64,000 nt of DNA, from assembly GCF_001552135.1 (NCBI RefSeq), contig NZ_BCQP01000009.1:1-64000 (forward strand). The letters are read 5' to 3'. A program made the translations under genes and the position numbers. The notes beneath the pieces are model-generated. The model was not told the origin of the DNA and made no database searches. It worked only from the letters and a program-made list of their open reading frames with translations. Positions 43,521-52,166 of this stretch are shown one piece after another. This stretch comes from Actinomadura chibensis NBRC 106107 (GTDB lineage: Bacteria > Actinomycetota > Actinomycetes > Streptosporangiales > Streptosporangiaceae). How positions within the stretch are numbered: position 1 is the first letter of the stretch; every line of letters starts with the position of its first letter.

Positions 43521-43534
43521 CGAACATATGTTCG
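43521..43534. promoter_or_regulatory. LexA (SOS) box overlapping the dinB start codon
   Basis: The perfect palindrome CGAACATATGTTCG matches the actinobacterial LexA site CGAAC-N4-GTTCG. The ATG of dinB (43528-43530) lies in its centre, so LexA binding would block transcription at or just before the first codon. Confidence 0.9.
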
Positions 43535-44703
43535 TGTCCGCCTCCATCCTGCACGCCGACCTGGACGCCTTCTACGCGTCCGTCGAGCAGCGCGACGACC
43601 CCGCGCTGCGGGGTCGGCCCGTGATCGTGGGCGGCGGCGTGGTGCTCGCCGCGAGCTACGAGGCCAAGGCGCACGGGGTGCGGACGGCGATGAGCGGCGG
43701 GCAGGCGCGTCGGCTGTGCCCGCGCGCGGTCGTCGTCCAGCCGCGGATGAGCGCCTACGCGGCGGCGAGCAAGGCGGTGTTCGCCGTCTTCCGCGCGACG
43801 ACGCCGCTGGTGGAGGGGCTCTCGATCGACGAGGCGTTCCTCGACGTGGACGGCCTGCGCCGGCCGCCCGCCGCGATCGCCGCGCGGCTGCGCCGGGACG
43901 TCGCCGAGGAGGTCGGGCTGCCGATCACGGTCGGCGTCGCGCGCACCAAGTTCCTCGCCAAGGTCGCGAGCGGCGTCGCGAAGCCCGACGGCCTCCTCGT
44001 CGTGCCGCCGGACGGCGAACTCGACTTCCTGCGTCCGCTGCCGGTCCGGCGGCTGCGGGGCGTCGGCAAGGCGACCGCCGCGAAGCTCGCCCGCTACGGC
44101 GTCACGACCGTCGGCGACGTCGCCGACATGCCGGAGGCCGCGCTCGTGTCGCTGCTCGGTCCCGGCGCCGGACGCCACCTGCACGCGCTGGCCCGCAACC
44201 GCGACCCGCGCCCGGTGCGCACCGGCGTCCGGCGCCGCTCGATGGGGGCGCAGCGGGCGCTCGGACGCCGCCGCCGGTCGCCCGAGGAGCTGGACGCCAT
44301 GCTCGTCGGCCTCGCCGACCGGCTCGGCGGACGGCTGCGCCGGGCCCGCCGCGTCTGCCGGACGGTCACCCTCCGCCTCCGCTTCGACGACTTCGCCCGC
44401 GCCACCCGCTCGCACACCCTCGCCCAGGCCACCGCGGACACCCCGCGCGTCCTGCACACGGCCCGCGGCCTGCTCGCCGCCGCCGCGCCGTTGATCGAGG
44501 ACCGCGGCCTCACCCTGATCGGGCTCTCGCTCGGCAACCTGCAGGACGCGCGGGCCGTCCAGCTCGCGCTCCCGTTCGACCGGGCCATGGCCGTGGACGA
44601 CGCGGTCGACGGCGTCCGCGGCCGGTTCGGCCAGGCCGCGATCACCCGCGCCGTCCTGCTCGGCCGGGACCCGGGCGTGCAGGTCCCGCTGCTGCCCGAC
44701 TGA
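43528..44703 (+). CDS. dinB: DNA polymerase IV (Y-family)
   Basis: The 391-residue translesion polymerase has the catalytic acidic residues in LHADLDAFYASVEQ and SIDEAFLDVDGL, the YEAKAHGVRTAM finger segment, the helix-hairpin-helix thumb (RLRGVGKATAAKLARYGVTTVGD), and the little-finger domain. A C-terminal QLALPF is a probable sliding-clamp contact. The LexA box over the ATG shows DNA-damage control. No Shine-Dalgarno fits ahead of the ATG, so the message may be leaderless, or the GTG at 43534 (two codons on) may be used. Confidence 0.93.
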   Translation: MFVSASILHADLDAFYASVEQRDDPALRGRPVIVGGGVVLAASYEAKAHGVRTAMSGGQARRLCPRAVVVQPRMSAYAAASKAVFAVFRATTPLVEGLSIDEAFLDVDGLRRPPAAIAARLRRDVAEEVGLPITVGVARTKFLAKVASGVAKPDGLLVVPPDGELDFLRPLPVRRLRGVGKATAAKLARYGVTTVGDVADMPEAALVSLLGPGAGRHLHALARNRDPRPVRTGVRRRSMGAQRALGRRRRSPEELDAMLVGLADRLGGRLRRARRVCRTVTLRLRFDDFARATRSHTLAQATADTPRVLHTARGLLAAAAPLIEDRGLTLIGLSLGNLQDARAVQLALPFDRAMAVDDAVDGVRGRFGQAAITRAVLLGRDPGVQVPLLPD

Positions 44704-44709
44704 CCCGCG

Positions 44710-45726
44710 CTACTCGGAGGGGTCGATGATGCCGAGCCCGTCGGCGCCGACGCGGACGGCGGACTCGTCCAGCGCCGCGTCGGAGACCGGCTGGACGTTC
44801 CCGTCCAGGTCGAGGGCGGGGCTCGCCTCCTTGTACCAGGACTCGATCACCGCGTTGCCCCAGAAGTCGCGGCGGCGGTCGTCGTGCACGTTCCACCGGA
44901 ACGTCTCGTGGTCGGGGTCGCCGGTGTAGTAGTCGGAGGTGTAGATCTCCACCCGGTGCCCGTCGGGGTCGCGTAGGTAGACGTAGAAGGCGTTGGACAC
45001 GCCGTGCCGCCCCGGCCCGCGCTCGATGTGGTGCTCCTTGCGCAGCGAGCCGAGGATGTCGGCCATGTGCAGCACCTGGTGCGACTCGTGCGTCGCCATC
45101 CCGATGTGGTGCAGGCGGGGGCCCGCGCCGCCGGTGAACGCGACGTCGTGGACGGTCTGCTTCCGGTACATCCACGCCGCGTAAAGCTCGTGCTCGTCGC
45201 CCTCGATGGTCTCCGAGCAGCCGAACCCGAGCGACCTGTAGTGCTCGTAGGCGGCGGGGATGTCGGGGGTGCAGACGTTGAAGTGGTCGAGCCGCGCGAT
45301 CTGGGCGCCCCGGTGCAGGTCGTAGCGCTGGATGAGGCGCTCGCCGCGGGCGATGTCGTGGAAGAACTCGACCGTGAACCCCAGCGGGTCGACCACCCGG
45401 ACGGCGTCGCCGACCCCGAAGGTGCCCTCCCCGGCGGCGAGGCGCCGGACGGGGCGGCCGAGGTCCTTGAAGAACCGCTCCGCCTTGTCGACGTCGTCGG
45501 GGGTGCGCACCCGGTAGGCGAGGTGGTCCAGGGCCGCGACGGGCCCGGCGCGCAGCACGACCGAATGGTGGGTCAGCTCGTCGGTGCCGCGCAGGTGGAG
45601 GGCGCCGGCGTCCTCGTGCTGGACGTGCATCCCCAGCATGTCGACCCAGAACCAGCGGGCCGCCGCGAGGTCGGTGACGGCGAGCTGGACGTAGGCGGAG
45701 CGGACGACGTCGGGGGCTGTGCTCAT
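44710..45726 (-). CDS. hpaD: 3,4-Dihydroxyphenylacetate 2,3-dioxygenase-like extradiol dioxygenase (VOC fold)
   Basis: The 338-residue vicinal-oxygen-chelate enzyme opens an ortho-diphenol ring next to the hydroxyls with Fe(II) or Mn(II). Four VOC modules are visible, with metal ligands in LDHFNVCTPD, LHHIGMATHE and DGHRVEIYTSDYYT. The latter is close to homoprotocatechuate dioxygenases, as is the DPDHETFRWNV that follows. It is last in a four-gene operon; its ATG overlaps the stop of the aldehyde dehydrogenase (ATGA). The product would be a carboxymethyl-hydroxymuconic semialdehyde, the substrate of the upstream dehydrogenase. Confidence 0.9.
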   Translation of the reverse strand: MSTAPDVVRSAYVQLAVTDLAAARWFWVDMLGMHVQHEDAGALHLRGTDELTHHSVVLRAGPVAALDHLAYRVRTPDDVDKAERFFKDLGRPVRRLAAGEGTFGVGDAVRVVDPLGFTVEFFHDIARGERLIQRYDLHRGAQIARLDHFNVCTPDIPAAYEHYRSLGFGCSETIEGDEHELYAAWMYRKQTVHDVAFTGGAGPRLHHIGMATHESHQVLHMADILGSLRKEHHIERGPGRHGVSNAFYVYLRDPDGHRVEIYTSDYYTGDPDHETFRWNVHDDRRRDFWGNAVIESWYKEASPALDLDGNVQPVSDAALDESAVRVGADGLGIIDPSE

Positions 45727-47231
45727 GGCTGCTCCTGGGCGCCGAAGCGGGGCGTGTGCACCTCGCCCAGCATGACGTGGACGATCTTGGACTCGGAGAA
45801 GAAGTCGATGCTGTGCGCGCCGCCCTCCCGGCCGAGCCCCGAGTCCTTCACGCCGCCGAACGGAGTGCGCAGGTCGCGAACGTTGTGGGAGTTGATCCAG
45901 ACCATACCCGAGGCGACCCCGTGGGCGATCCGGTGGCCGCGCCGCAGGTCGTTCGTCCAGACGTAGGCGGCGAGGCCGTAGCGGGTGGCGTTGGCCAGGT
46001 CGATCGCCTCGCCCTCGTCGTCGAACGGGGCGACCGCGACGACCGGGCCGAAGATCTCCTCCTGGAAGATCCGGGCGTCCCGGGGGACGTCGGTGAACAC
46101 GGCGGGCTGCAGGTAGTTGCCCTCCGGCAGGTGCGCGGGGCGCACGCCGCCCGCGACGAGCTTCGCCTCCCGCTGCCCGATCTCCACGTACTCAAGGACG
46201 CGCGCGTAGTGCTCCGGGTGCACGAGCGCGCCGACCTCGGTCGCCGGGTCGGACGGCGGCCCGACCCTGACCTTCTCGGCGCGGGCCGCGAGCCGCCGGG
46301 TGAACTCCTCGTAGATCGGGCGCTCCACCAGCACGCGGGAGCCCGCGGTGCACCGTTCCCCGTTCAGCGAGAACACGCCGAACAGGACGGAGTCGAGGGC
46401 CGCGTCGAGGTCGGCGTCGGCGAACACCACGACGGGGGACTTGCCGCCGAGCTCCATCGACAGCGCCTTCAGGCCGTCCGCGGAGCAGCGCATGATGTGC
46501 CGGCCGGTCTCGGTGGAGCCGGTGAACGACAGCAGCGGGACGTCCGGGTGGTCGACCAGCGCCTGGCCCGCGACCTCGCCGATGCCGTGGACGATGTTGA
46601 CCACCCCGGCGGGCACGCCCGCCTCGGCGAAGATCTCCGGCCACAGGCCCGCCGACAGCGGCGTCCACTCGGCGGGCTTCAGCACGAGCGTGCAGCCGGA
46701 CGCGATCGCCGGGGCGAGCTTCCAGCTCTCCAGCATGAACGGGGTGTTCCACGGGGTGATCAGCCCGGCGACGCCCGCGGGCGTCCGCACCACGTAGTTG
46801 AGCTGCTGGGAGCCGACCCGGTAGGACTCCTCGCCCAGCGCGACGATCACGTCGGCGAAGTAGCGGAAGTTCTCGGCGGCGCGGCGGGCCTGGCCGCGCG
46901 CCTGCGTGATCGGCAGCCCGGAGTCGAACGACTCGAACTCGGCCAGCCGGTCCTCGCGGGCCTCGACGGCGTCCGCGACGCGGGTGAGGATCGTGGCACG
47001 CTCCCGGTTGCCGAGCGCGGCCCAGCCGGGGAACGCCGCGCGCGCGGCGGCCACGGCCCGGTCGACGTCGGCGGGCCCGCCCGCGGCGGCGGTGGCGTAC
47101 GGGGTGTTGGAGACGGGGTCGGCGACGTCGAAGACCGCGCCGTCGGCGCTGTCGGCGAACTCGCCGCCGATCCAGTGCCGGATGCGGTCCGGCAACCCGT
47201 CGGGCCGGGTGGGGGAGGAGGGGAGGGACAT
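45723..47231 (-). CDS. hpaE: 5-Carboxymethyl-2-hydroxymuconate semialdehyde dehydrogenase-like ALDH
   Basis: The 502-residue NAD-dependent aldehyde dehydrogenase has the Rossmann loop LSFTGSTETGRHIM, catalytic Glu (MELGGKSP), nucleophilic Cys (LNGERCTAGSRVL) and the C-terminal NSHNVRDLRTPFGGVKDSG. This is of the HpaE/hydroxymuconic-semialdehyde dehydrogenase type. It should oxidise the ring-cleavage aldehyde made by the coupled dioxygenase. Upstream lies a DapA-like lyase, 42 bases away. Confidence 0.9.
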   Translation of the reverse strand: MSLPSSPTRPDGLPDRIRHWIGGEFADSADGAVFDVADPVSNTPYATAAAGGPADVDRAVAAARAAFPGWAALGNRERATILTRVADAVEAREDRLAEFESFDSGLPITQARGQARRAAENFRYFADVIVALGEESYRVGSQQLNYVVRTPAGVAGLITPWNTPFMLESWKLAPAIASGCTLVLKPAEWTPLSAGLWPEIFAEAGVPAGVVNIVHGIGEVAGQALVDHPDVPLLSFTGSTETGRHIMRCSADGLKALSMELGGKSPVVVFADADLDAALDSVLFGVFSLNGERCTAGSRVLVERPIYEEFTRRLAARAEKVRVGPPSDPATEVGALVHPEHYARVLEYVEIGQREAKLVAGGVRPAHLPEGNYLQPAVFTDVPRDARIFQEEIFGPVVAVAPFDDEGEAIDLANATRYGLAAYVWTNDLRRGHRIAHGVASGMVWINSHNVRDLRTPFGGVKDSGLGREGGAHSIDFFSESKIVHVMLGEVHTPRFGAQEQP

Positions 47232-47272
47232 CGTGCTCTCTTCCGGTCGTTGTGGGAGGGCGCCTGCGCGGG

Positions 47273-48193
47273 TCACAGCCCGGCGGTCAGGTCGCCGCCC
47301 TGGTCGAGCAGGTCGCGGATGCGCGCGACGGCCGCGTCGGACGGCGTCGCGAGCGGCGGCCGGACGTACCCGGACGGGATCCGGCCCTGCCGCTCCAGCA
47401 CCCACTTGGCGGGCGCGGGGTTGGTCTCGACGAACAGCAGGTCCACCAGCGGGTGGAGGCGGTAGTGCAGGTCGCGGGCGCCGGCCTGGTCGCCGGACGT
47501 CCACAGCTCGTACATCCGGGCGACCGCGGCGGGAGCGAGGTTGGCGACGGCGCTGACGAACCCGGCGCCGCCGAGCGCGAGCAGCGGCAGGCACAGCAGC
47601 TCGATCCCCGACCAGACGAGCAGCTCGGGACCGCAGGCGTGCAGCACGCGGGAGAAGTGCTCGAAGTCCTTGGTGGTCTCCTTGATCCCGACCACGTTGT
47701 CGAAGTCGGCGAACAGCCGCCGGACCGTCTCGGGGGCGATGTCCACGGCCGTCCTGGACGGCACGTTGTAGATCACCAGCGGCAGGTCGGGGAACTCGCG
47801 CGCGACGGCCGCGTACCAGGCGTACAGGGCGTCCTGGGTGGGCCGCGCGTAGTACGGGGTGATGATCAGCGCGGCGTCGGCGCCCGCGTCCCGGGCGGCG
47901 GCGGTGATCTCCAGGGTCTCGTCCAGCTTGGCGGACCCGGTGCCGGGCAGGAACGGGACCCGGTCGGCGACCTCGTCGGCGGCCGTGCGGATCGCGGCGA
48001 TGCGCTCGGCCGCGGTCTGCGCGCTCGGCTCGCCGGTCGAGCCGCCGAGCGAGATCCCGTGCGAGCCGGAGTCGAGCTGCCAGCGGATCAGCCCGCGCAG
48101 CGCGTCGTGGTCGACGGCGCCCTCGGCCGTGAACGGGGTGACGACGGGCGCGATGGACCCGCGGATCGTGGCCGGGTCGGTGCGGAACTTCAA
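47273..48193 (-). CDS. DapA/N-acetylneuraminate-lyase family protein, probable keto-acid aldolase
   Basis: The 306-residue class I TIM-barrel enzyme has GSTGEPSAQTAAER, the Tyr of PLVIYNVPSRT and the Schiff-base Lys in VVGIKETTKDFEHF. Family members add or release pyruvate (dihydrodipicolinate synthase, aldolases). In an hpa-type operon with no HpaI, it may cleave the last keto-diacid to pyruvate and a semialdehyde; this is inference. It starts at TTG 48193, with GAGGAG five to seven bases upstream, because the first internal ATG is deep in the fold. Confidence 0.85.
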   Translation of the reverse strand: MKFRTDPATIRGSIAPVVTPFTAEGAVDHDALRGLIRWQLDSGSHGISLGGSTGEPSAQTAAERIAAIRTAADEVADRVPFLPGTGSAKLDETLEITAAARDAGADAALIITPYYARPTQDALYAWYAAVAREFPDLPLVIYNVPSRTAVDIAPETVRRLFADFDNVVGIKETTKDFEHFSRVLHACGPELLVWSGIELLCLPLLALGGAGFVSAVANLAPAAVARMYELWTSGDQAGARDLHYRLHPLVDLLFVETNPAPAKWVLERQGRIPSGYVRPPLATPSDAAVARIRDLLDQGGDLTAGL

Positions 48194-48236
48194 CGTCTGC
48201 TCCTCGGTGGTCGTTGTCGCGCGCGGCGGGGCGCGC

Positions 48237-49670
48237 TCACAGGTCGTGGTCGCGGCGCCAGGTCTCGTAGGCCGCGCGCCAGCGCGGCCCGAGCGGGTAG
48301 AGGCCCTCGATCGGCTCCCCGGCCGCGACGCGCTCGGTGATGAAGCGCTCCTGCGCCTCCTGCTCGGCCGAGTCCCGGACGAGTTCGGCGGCGAGGTCCG
48401 GGGGGATGACGACGACCCCGTCGGCGTCGCCGACGAGGATGTCCCCGGGCTGGACGAGCGCGCCGCCGCAGGAGATCGGCAGCCCCGTGTCCCACGGGAC
48501 GTGGCGGCGCCCGAGCACGGCGGGGTGCGCGCCCGCGTGGAAGACCGGCAGGTCCATGCCCGCCACGGTCGCGCTGTCGCGCAGCCCGCCGTCGGTGACG
48601 ACCCCGGCCGCGCCGCGCCGCTGGGCGCGCAGCGCGAGGATGTCGCCGATCGTCCCGGCGGAGGCGTCCCGGCGCGCGTCCATGACGAGTACCTGCCCCG
48701 GACGAAGCTCCTCCACGGCACGCTTCTGCGCGTTCATGCCGCCGCCGTACCGCTCGAAGAGGTCCTCGCGGAGCGGCAGGTAGCGGAGCGTGTGCGCGGT
48801 GCCGACCATCTTCACGCCGGCGCCGCCCGCCGGGTGGACGCCGTCGACGCTCATGTGCTGGAGGCCGCGCTTGCGCATCTGGGAGCTGAGCGTCGCGGTG
48901 GACAGCTCGCGCAGTGCCGCCGCGAGGTCCTCGTCCAGCGCGGGCGCGGCCCGGTAGGCCGAACCCCAGGCGTCGGCGCGGTCCGCCTCGGCGGCCTTCG
49001 GCATCGCGCCCCAGCCGGGCAGGGCGTCCGCCTCGACGACGGTGTTGGACAGCCGTCCGGTGGACGCGTCCCCGGCGGTCACCTCGACCTCGACGGTGTC
49101 GCCGGGGGAGACCACGGACGCGCCCGCCGGGGTGCCGGTGAGGATCACGTCCCCGGCTTCGAGGGTGACGAGCCGGGACAGGTCGGCGACGAGCGTGGCG
49201 AAGGGGAACAGCAATGTGTCGGTCGTGTCGTCCTGGACGGGCTCCCCGTTCACCCACGTGCGGATCCGCAGCCCGTGCGGGTCGACGGCGCGGGCGTCGA
49301 GCAGCCGGGGGCCGATCGGGGTGAACCCGTCCGCGCCCTTGGAGCGCAGGTTGGAGCCCCGGTCGGCGTACTTCATGTCGTGCACGCCCGCGTCGTTGGC
49401 GGCGGTGACCCAGCCGACGTGCTCCCACGCCTCGGCGGGCGTGACGCGGTGCGCCCGCCGCCCGATGACCAGGGCGATCTCGCCCTCGAACGTCATCAGC
49501 TCGCAGCCGGCCGGGCGGCCGAGCGGGTCCCCGGTCCCGGCGAGGGACGACGGCGGCTTGACGAAGTACGAGGGCTCGGACGGCGTCCGTCCGCGCTCCT
49601 TGGCCCGGGACGGGAAGTTGAGGTGGACGGCGATGATCTTGGAGGGTCGGTCGCCCAGGGGGTGCGGCAC
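48237..49670 (-). CDS. Fusion: fumarylacetoacetate hydrolase-type (HpaG) plus RraA/HMG-aldolase-type domain
   Basis: The 477-residue protein joins an N-terminal FAH domain (about 1-225, with FEGEIALVIGRRAHRV and LEAGDVILTGTPAGAS) to a C-terminal RraA-like domain (about 250-455, with SAGTIGDILALRAQRRGAAG, then DGGLRDS). FAH domains in homoprotocatechuate degradation decarboxylate or isomerise the ring-cleavage product. RraA-like proteins include class II pyruvate aldolases and oxaloacetate decarboxylases. The fusion could run consecutive steps. The start is GTG 49670 with AGGAG upstream. First gene of the minus-strand operon. Confidence 0.88.
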   Translation of the reverse strand: MPHPLGDRPSKIIAVHLNFPSRAKERGRTPSEPSYFVKPPSSLAGTGDPLGRPAGCELMTFEGEIALVIGRRAHRVTPAEAWEHVGWVTAANDAGVHDMKYADRGSNLRSKGADGFTPIGPRLLDARAVDPHGLRIRTWVNGEPVQDDTTDTLLFPFATLVADLSRLVTLEAGDVILTGTPAGASVVSPGDTVEVEVTAGDASTGRLSNTVVEADALPGWGAMPKAAEADRADAWGSAYRAAPALDEDLAAALRELSTATLSSQMRKRGLQHMSVDGVHPAGGAGVKMVGTAHTLRYLPLREDLFERYGGGMNAQKRAVEELRPGQVLVMDARRDASAGTIGDILALRAQRRGAAGVVTDGGLRDSATVAGMDLPVFHAGAHPAVLGRRHVPWDTGLPISCGGALVQPGDILVGDADGVVVIPPDLAAELVRDSAEQEAQERFITERVAAGEPIEGLYPLGPRWRAAYETWRRDHDL

Positions 49671-49726
49671 TGCGGGCTCTCCTGCTGACGGTCGGGACGG
49701 AACCCCCGCGCCGAGGGTCGCTGCAA

Positions 49727-49750
49727 ATCGTATATGAAGTCATGCACGAT
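49727..49750. promoter_or_regulatory. GntR operator candidate, site A
   Basis: ATCGTAT at 49727-49733 is paired 12 bases on with the inverted ACGAT (49746-49750). The site lies 57 bases upstream of the FAH-RraA start, in the region divergent with the alpha/beta hydrolase and GntR genes. Confidence 0.6.
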
Positions 49751-49835
49751 GACGAGAGTGCATCCGATGTGACTTCGATCGTTCCAACTCAGCGGGGCCC
49801 GGAACGGCCGGACACGATGTGCCTGTGCAGTATCA

Positions 49836-49852
49836 TCGCAAATCGTATGCGA
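49836..49852. promoter_or_regulatory. GntR operator candidate, site B
   Basis: An inverted repeat TCGCA-AATCGTA-TGCGA contains ATCGTAT (49842-49848). It overlaps the likely promoter of the hydrolase-GntR unit (TATCAT at 49831-49836) and lies 24 bases before the ATG, behind AGGAGGTG. Confidence 0.65.
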
Positions 49853-49876
49853 AATCCTCTAGGAGGTGCCTGACGG

Positions 49877-50605
49877 ATGCGCGACCTCGCCGTTCGGACG
49901 CTCACGCCCACCCGTCCCGCCGACGCGCCGCCCGTGCTCCTCGTGCACGGCTTCGGCTCGGACGGGAAGGCCGACTGGGTCGACACCGGCATCGCCGAGG
50001 CGCTCGCCTCGGCGGGGCGGACCGTCGTCGTCCCGGATCTGCCCGCCCACGGGGAGAGCCCCGCGCCCGCCACCGCCGCTGAGGTCACCGCGCCCGCGAT
50101 CGCGGCGGCCCTCGTGACCGCCCTGGACGCCGCCGGGGTCACCGAGTTCGACGCCGTCGGGTACTCCCTCGGCGCCAGGATCATATGGGAGCTGCCGTCG
50201 GCCGCCCCCGACCGGGTGGCGCGGACCGTCCTCGGCGGGCTGGCCCCCGGCGAGCCGTTCACGGCCGTCGACGTCGAGGCCCTGCACCGCGCCGTCCAGG
50301 ACGGGACGGAGTGCGCCGACCCCTTCACCGGCATGATCGCCGGGATGGTCAAGGGCCACGGCGACCGCGCGCCCGGCCTCGCGCTCTGCGTGGAGGGACT
50401 GCGCGCGACCCCGTTCGCGGGCGGCGCTTGGAACGCCAAAGCCCTTCCCGTCTTCGTCGTCGGCGAGAATGATGAGTTGACACGAGGGATCGGGGGCCTC
50501 GCCGAGGAGATCGGGGCGAAACTGGTCACGGTGCCCGGCGCCCACCACGAGGTGCTGGGCGGAGGGCGCTTCCGCGACGTCGTCGTGGACGCGCTGGCGC
50601 GGTGA
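49877..50605 (+). CDS. Alpha/beta hydrolase
   Basis: The 242-residue alpha/beta-fold hydrolase has an oxyanion HGFGSDG loop, nucleophile elbow VGYSLGARI (Ser near residue 97) and C-terminal catalytic His in PGAHHEVLGG. It may hydrolyse an ester or a ring-cleavage C-C bond in the island's pathway. Ribosome binding site AGGAGGTG precedes ATG 49877. It is followed 52 bases later by the GntR gene, so the two form one unit. Confidence 0.85.
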   Translation: MRDLAVRTLTPTRPADAPPVLLVHGFGSDGKADWVDTGIAEALASAGRTVVVPDLPAHGESPAPATAAEVTAPAIAAALVTALDAAGVTEFDAVGYSLGARIIWELPSAAPDRVARTVLGGLAPGEPFTAVDVEALHRAVQDGTECADPFTGMIAGMVKGHGDRAPGLALCVEGLRATPFAGGAWNAKALPVFVVGENDELTRGIGGLAEEIGAKLVTVPGAHHEVLGGGRFRDVVVDALAR

Positions 50606-50657
50606 CCACCACCCCGACCACGAACTGGGGGCGCGGGCCGAGGATGAGGAGAACCGG

Positions 50658-51344
50658 GTGAGTGCCGCGAAGAAGCAGGACCAGACCAAAGAGAGCAAGG
50701 CCGAGTTCTGCTACGAACTGCTGCGGTCGCGCATCCTGGACGGCACGTACGTCCCCGGGTACCGGCTGGTCATCAACCAGCTCGCCCAGGAGACGGGGGT
50801 CAGCACGATCCCGCTGCGCGAGGCGCTGCGCCGCCTCCAGTCCGACGGCCTCGTCGAGGTCGTGCGCAACGTCGGCGCCCGCGTCGCGGTCTTCGACGCC
50901 GAGCAGGTGGAGCACACGCTGCAGATCCTGGCCCGCCTGGAGGGCTACGCGACCGCGATCTCCGCGCCGCAGATGACCGCCGCGCACGTCGCCGGGTCCC
51001 GCAAGATCAACGACCGGATGGTGGAGGCGCTCCAGGCGTTCGACCCCACCGCGTTCACCGCGCTGAACCGCGAGTTCCACTTCTCGATCTACGAGCACTG
51101 CCCCGACTCGCACCTCCAGGCCCTCCTGGAGGCCGAGTGGACGCGCCTGGACCACATGCGCCGGTCCACGTTCAGCTACGTCCCCGGCCGCGCCCGCCGC
51201 TCGGTGGTCGAGCACGAGCAGATCCTCAAGCTGATCTCCGAGAACGCCGACGCCGCCGAGATCGAGCGCGTCGCCTGCGCCCACAAGAACGCCACGGCGG
51301 ACGCCCTCCACACGGCCTCCCACCCGGTCGTCCCCCAGCAGTAG
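50658..51344 (+). CDS. GntR family regulator (FCD/FadR type), likely controller of the catabolic island
   Basis: The 228-residue protein has an N-terminal winged helix (about 15-80, YELLRSRILDGTYVPGYRLV, STIPLREALRRLQSDGLVEV) and a helical FCD ligand domain. That domain has metal-site residues such as NREFHFSIYEHC and VVEHEQILKLI. FCD regulators bind carboxylic acids and usually repress catabolic operons until the inducer appears. ATCGTAT sites flank all three divergent promoters of the island. Start GTG 50658 with AGGAG upstream. It is convergent with the SDR gene across a strong terminator. Confidence 0.9.
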   Translation: MSAAKKQDQTKESKAEFCYELLRSRILDGTYVPGYRLVINQLAQETGVSTIPLREALRRLQSDGLVEVVRNVGARVAVFDAEQVEHTLQILARLEGYATAISAPQMTAAHVAGSRKINDRMVEALQAFDPTAFTALNREFHFSIYEHCPDSHLQALLEAEWTRLDHMRRSTFSYVPGRARRSVVEHEQILKLISENADAAEIERVACAHKNATADALHTASHPVVPQQ

Positions 51345-51372
51345 CTCCCGCGCGCGAGACGCGCGAAGAGAC

Positions 51373-51414
51373 GAACGCGCCGTTCCCACCGGGCGATCGG
51401 GGAACGGCGCGTTC
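51373..51414. terminator. Strong bidirectional terminator between gntR and SDR genes
   Basis: A perfect 15-bp stem GAACGCGCCGTTCCC / GGGAACGGCGCGTTC with a 12-base loop is followed by GGGTTT. It lies between two converging genes and can stop both. Confidence 0.88.
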
Positions 51415-51428
51415 GGGTTTCTCCGGGG

Positions 51429-52166
51429 TCACACGAGCAACTGGCCGCCGTCCACCTGGATGACCGTGCCGGTGATGTGGCCCGCCTGGTCGGACGCCAG
51501 GAACAGCACCAGCGGGACGATGTCGTCCGTCGTCGCGATCTTGGCCAGCGGGATGCGGGACTCCCAGGCCGCGCGCGCCTCGGGGTTCTCCATCAGGCCC
51601 GCCGTCATCGGCGTGTGGACCGGCCCCGGCGCGACGCCGTTGACCCGGATGCCGTGCCCGGCGAGCTCCAGCGCGGCGGTGCGGGTGAGGGCGTCCACGG
51701 CCGCCTTCGTCGCCTCGTAGTGGCCGAGCCCGGCCGTGGGCTGGCGGGCGCCGATCGAGCTGATGTTGACGATGCGGCCCTTTGTGTCCCGTTCCAACAT
51801 CTGGTTCGCGACCGCCTGGGTGACGGTGAACGTCCCGCGCAGGTTCACGGCGACGACCGTGTCGAAGATCTCCAGCGGAAGGGACGTCAGCGGCCCGCCG
51901 CCCGCGACCACGCCCGCGTTGTTGACCAGCACCTCGATCGGGCCGAGCGTCTCGGCGACGTGCGCGACCCCGGCGGCGACCGAGTCCGCGTCGGTGATGT
52001 CCATGGCGACGGCGTGGGCGTTCAGCTCCTTGGCCGCCCCCGCCGCCGCGTCGGCGTCCTTGTCGGCGATCGCCACGCGGTCGCCCGCCGCGGCGAACCC
52101 CGCAGCGACGGCGCGCCCGATGCCGCTCGCGGCGCCCGTGACGAGGACGACCCGCCCGGCGGTCAT
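51429..52166 (-). CDS. Short-chain dehydrogenase/reductase
   Basis: The 245-residue classical SDR has TGAASGIG (cofactor loop), an NNAGV strand, catalytic Ser in VNISSIGAR and Tyr-x3-Lys in HYEATKAA, and the C-terminal GTVIQVDGG. ADKD at the end of strand 2 suggests NAD rather than NADP. It should interconvert an alcohol and a ketone in the island's pathway. The ATG overlaps the stop of the methyltransferase (ATGA). Confidence 0.9.
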   Translation of the reverse strand: MTAGRVVLVTGAASGIGRAVAAGFAAAGDRVAIADKDADAAAGAAKELNAHAVAMDITDADSVAAGVAHVAETLGPIEVLVNNAGVVAGGGPLTSLPLEIFDTVVAVNLRGTFTVTQAVANQMLERDTKGRIVNISSIGARQPTAGLGHYEATKAAVDALTRTAALELAGHGIRVNGVAPGPVHTPMTAGLMENPEARAAWESRIPLAKIATTDDIVPLVLFLASDQAGHITGTVIQVDGGQLLV

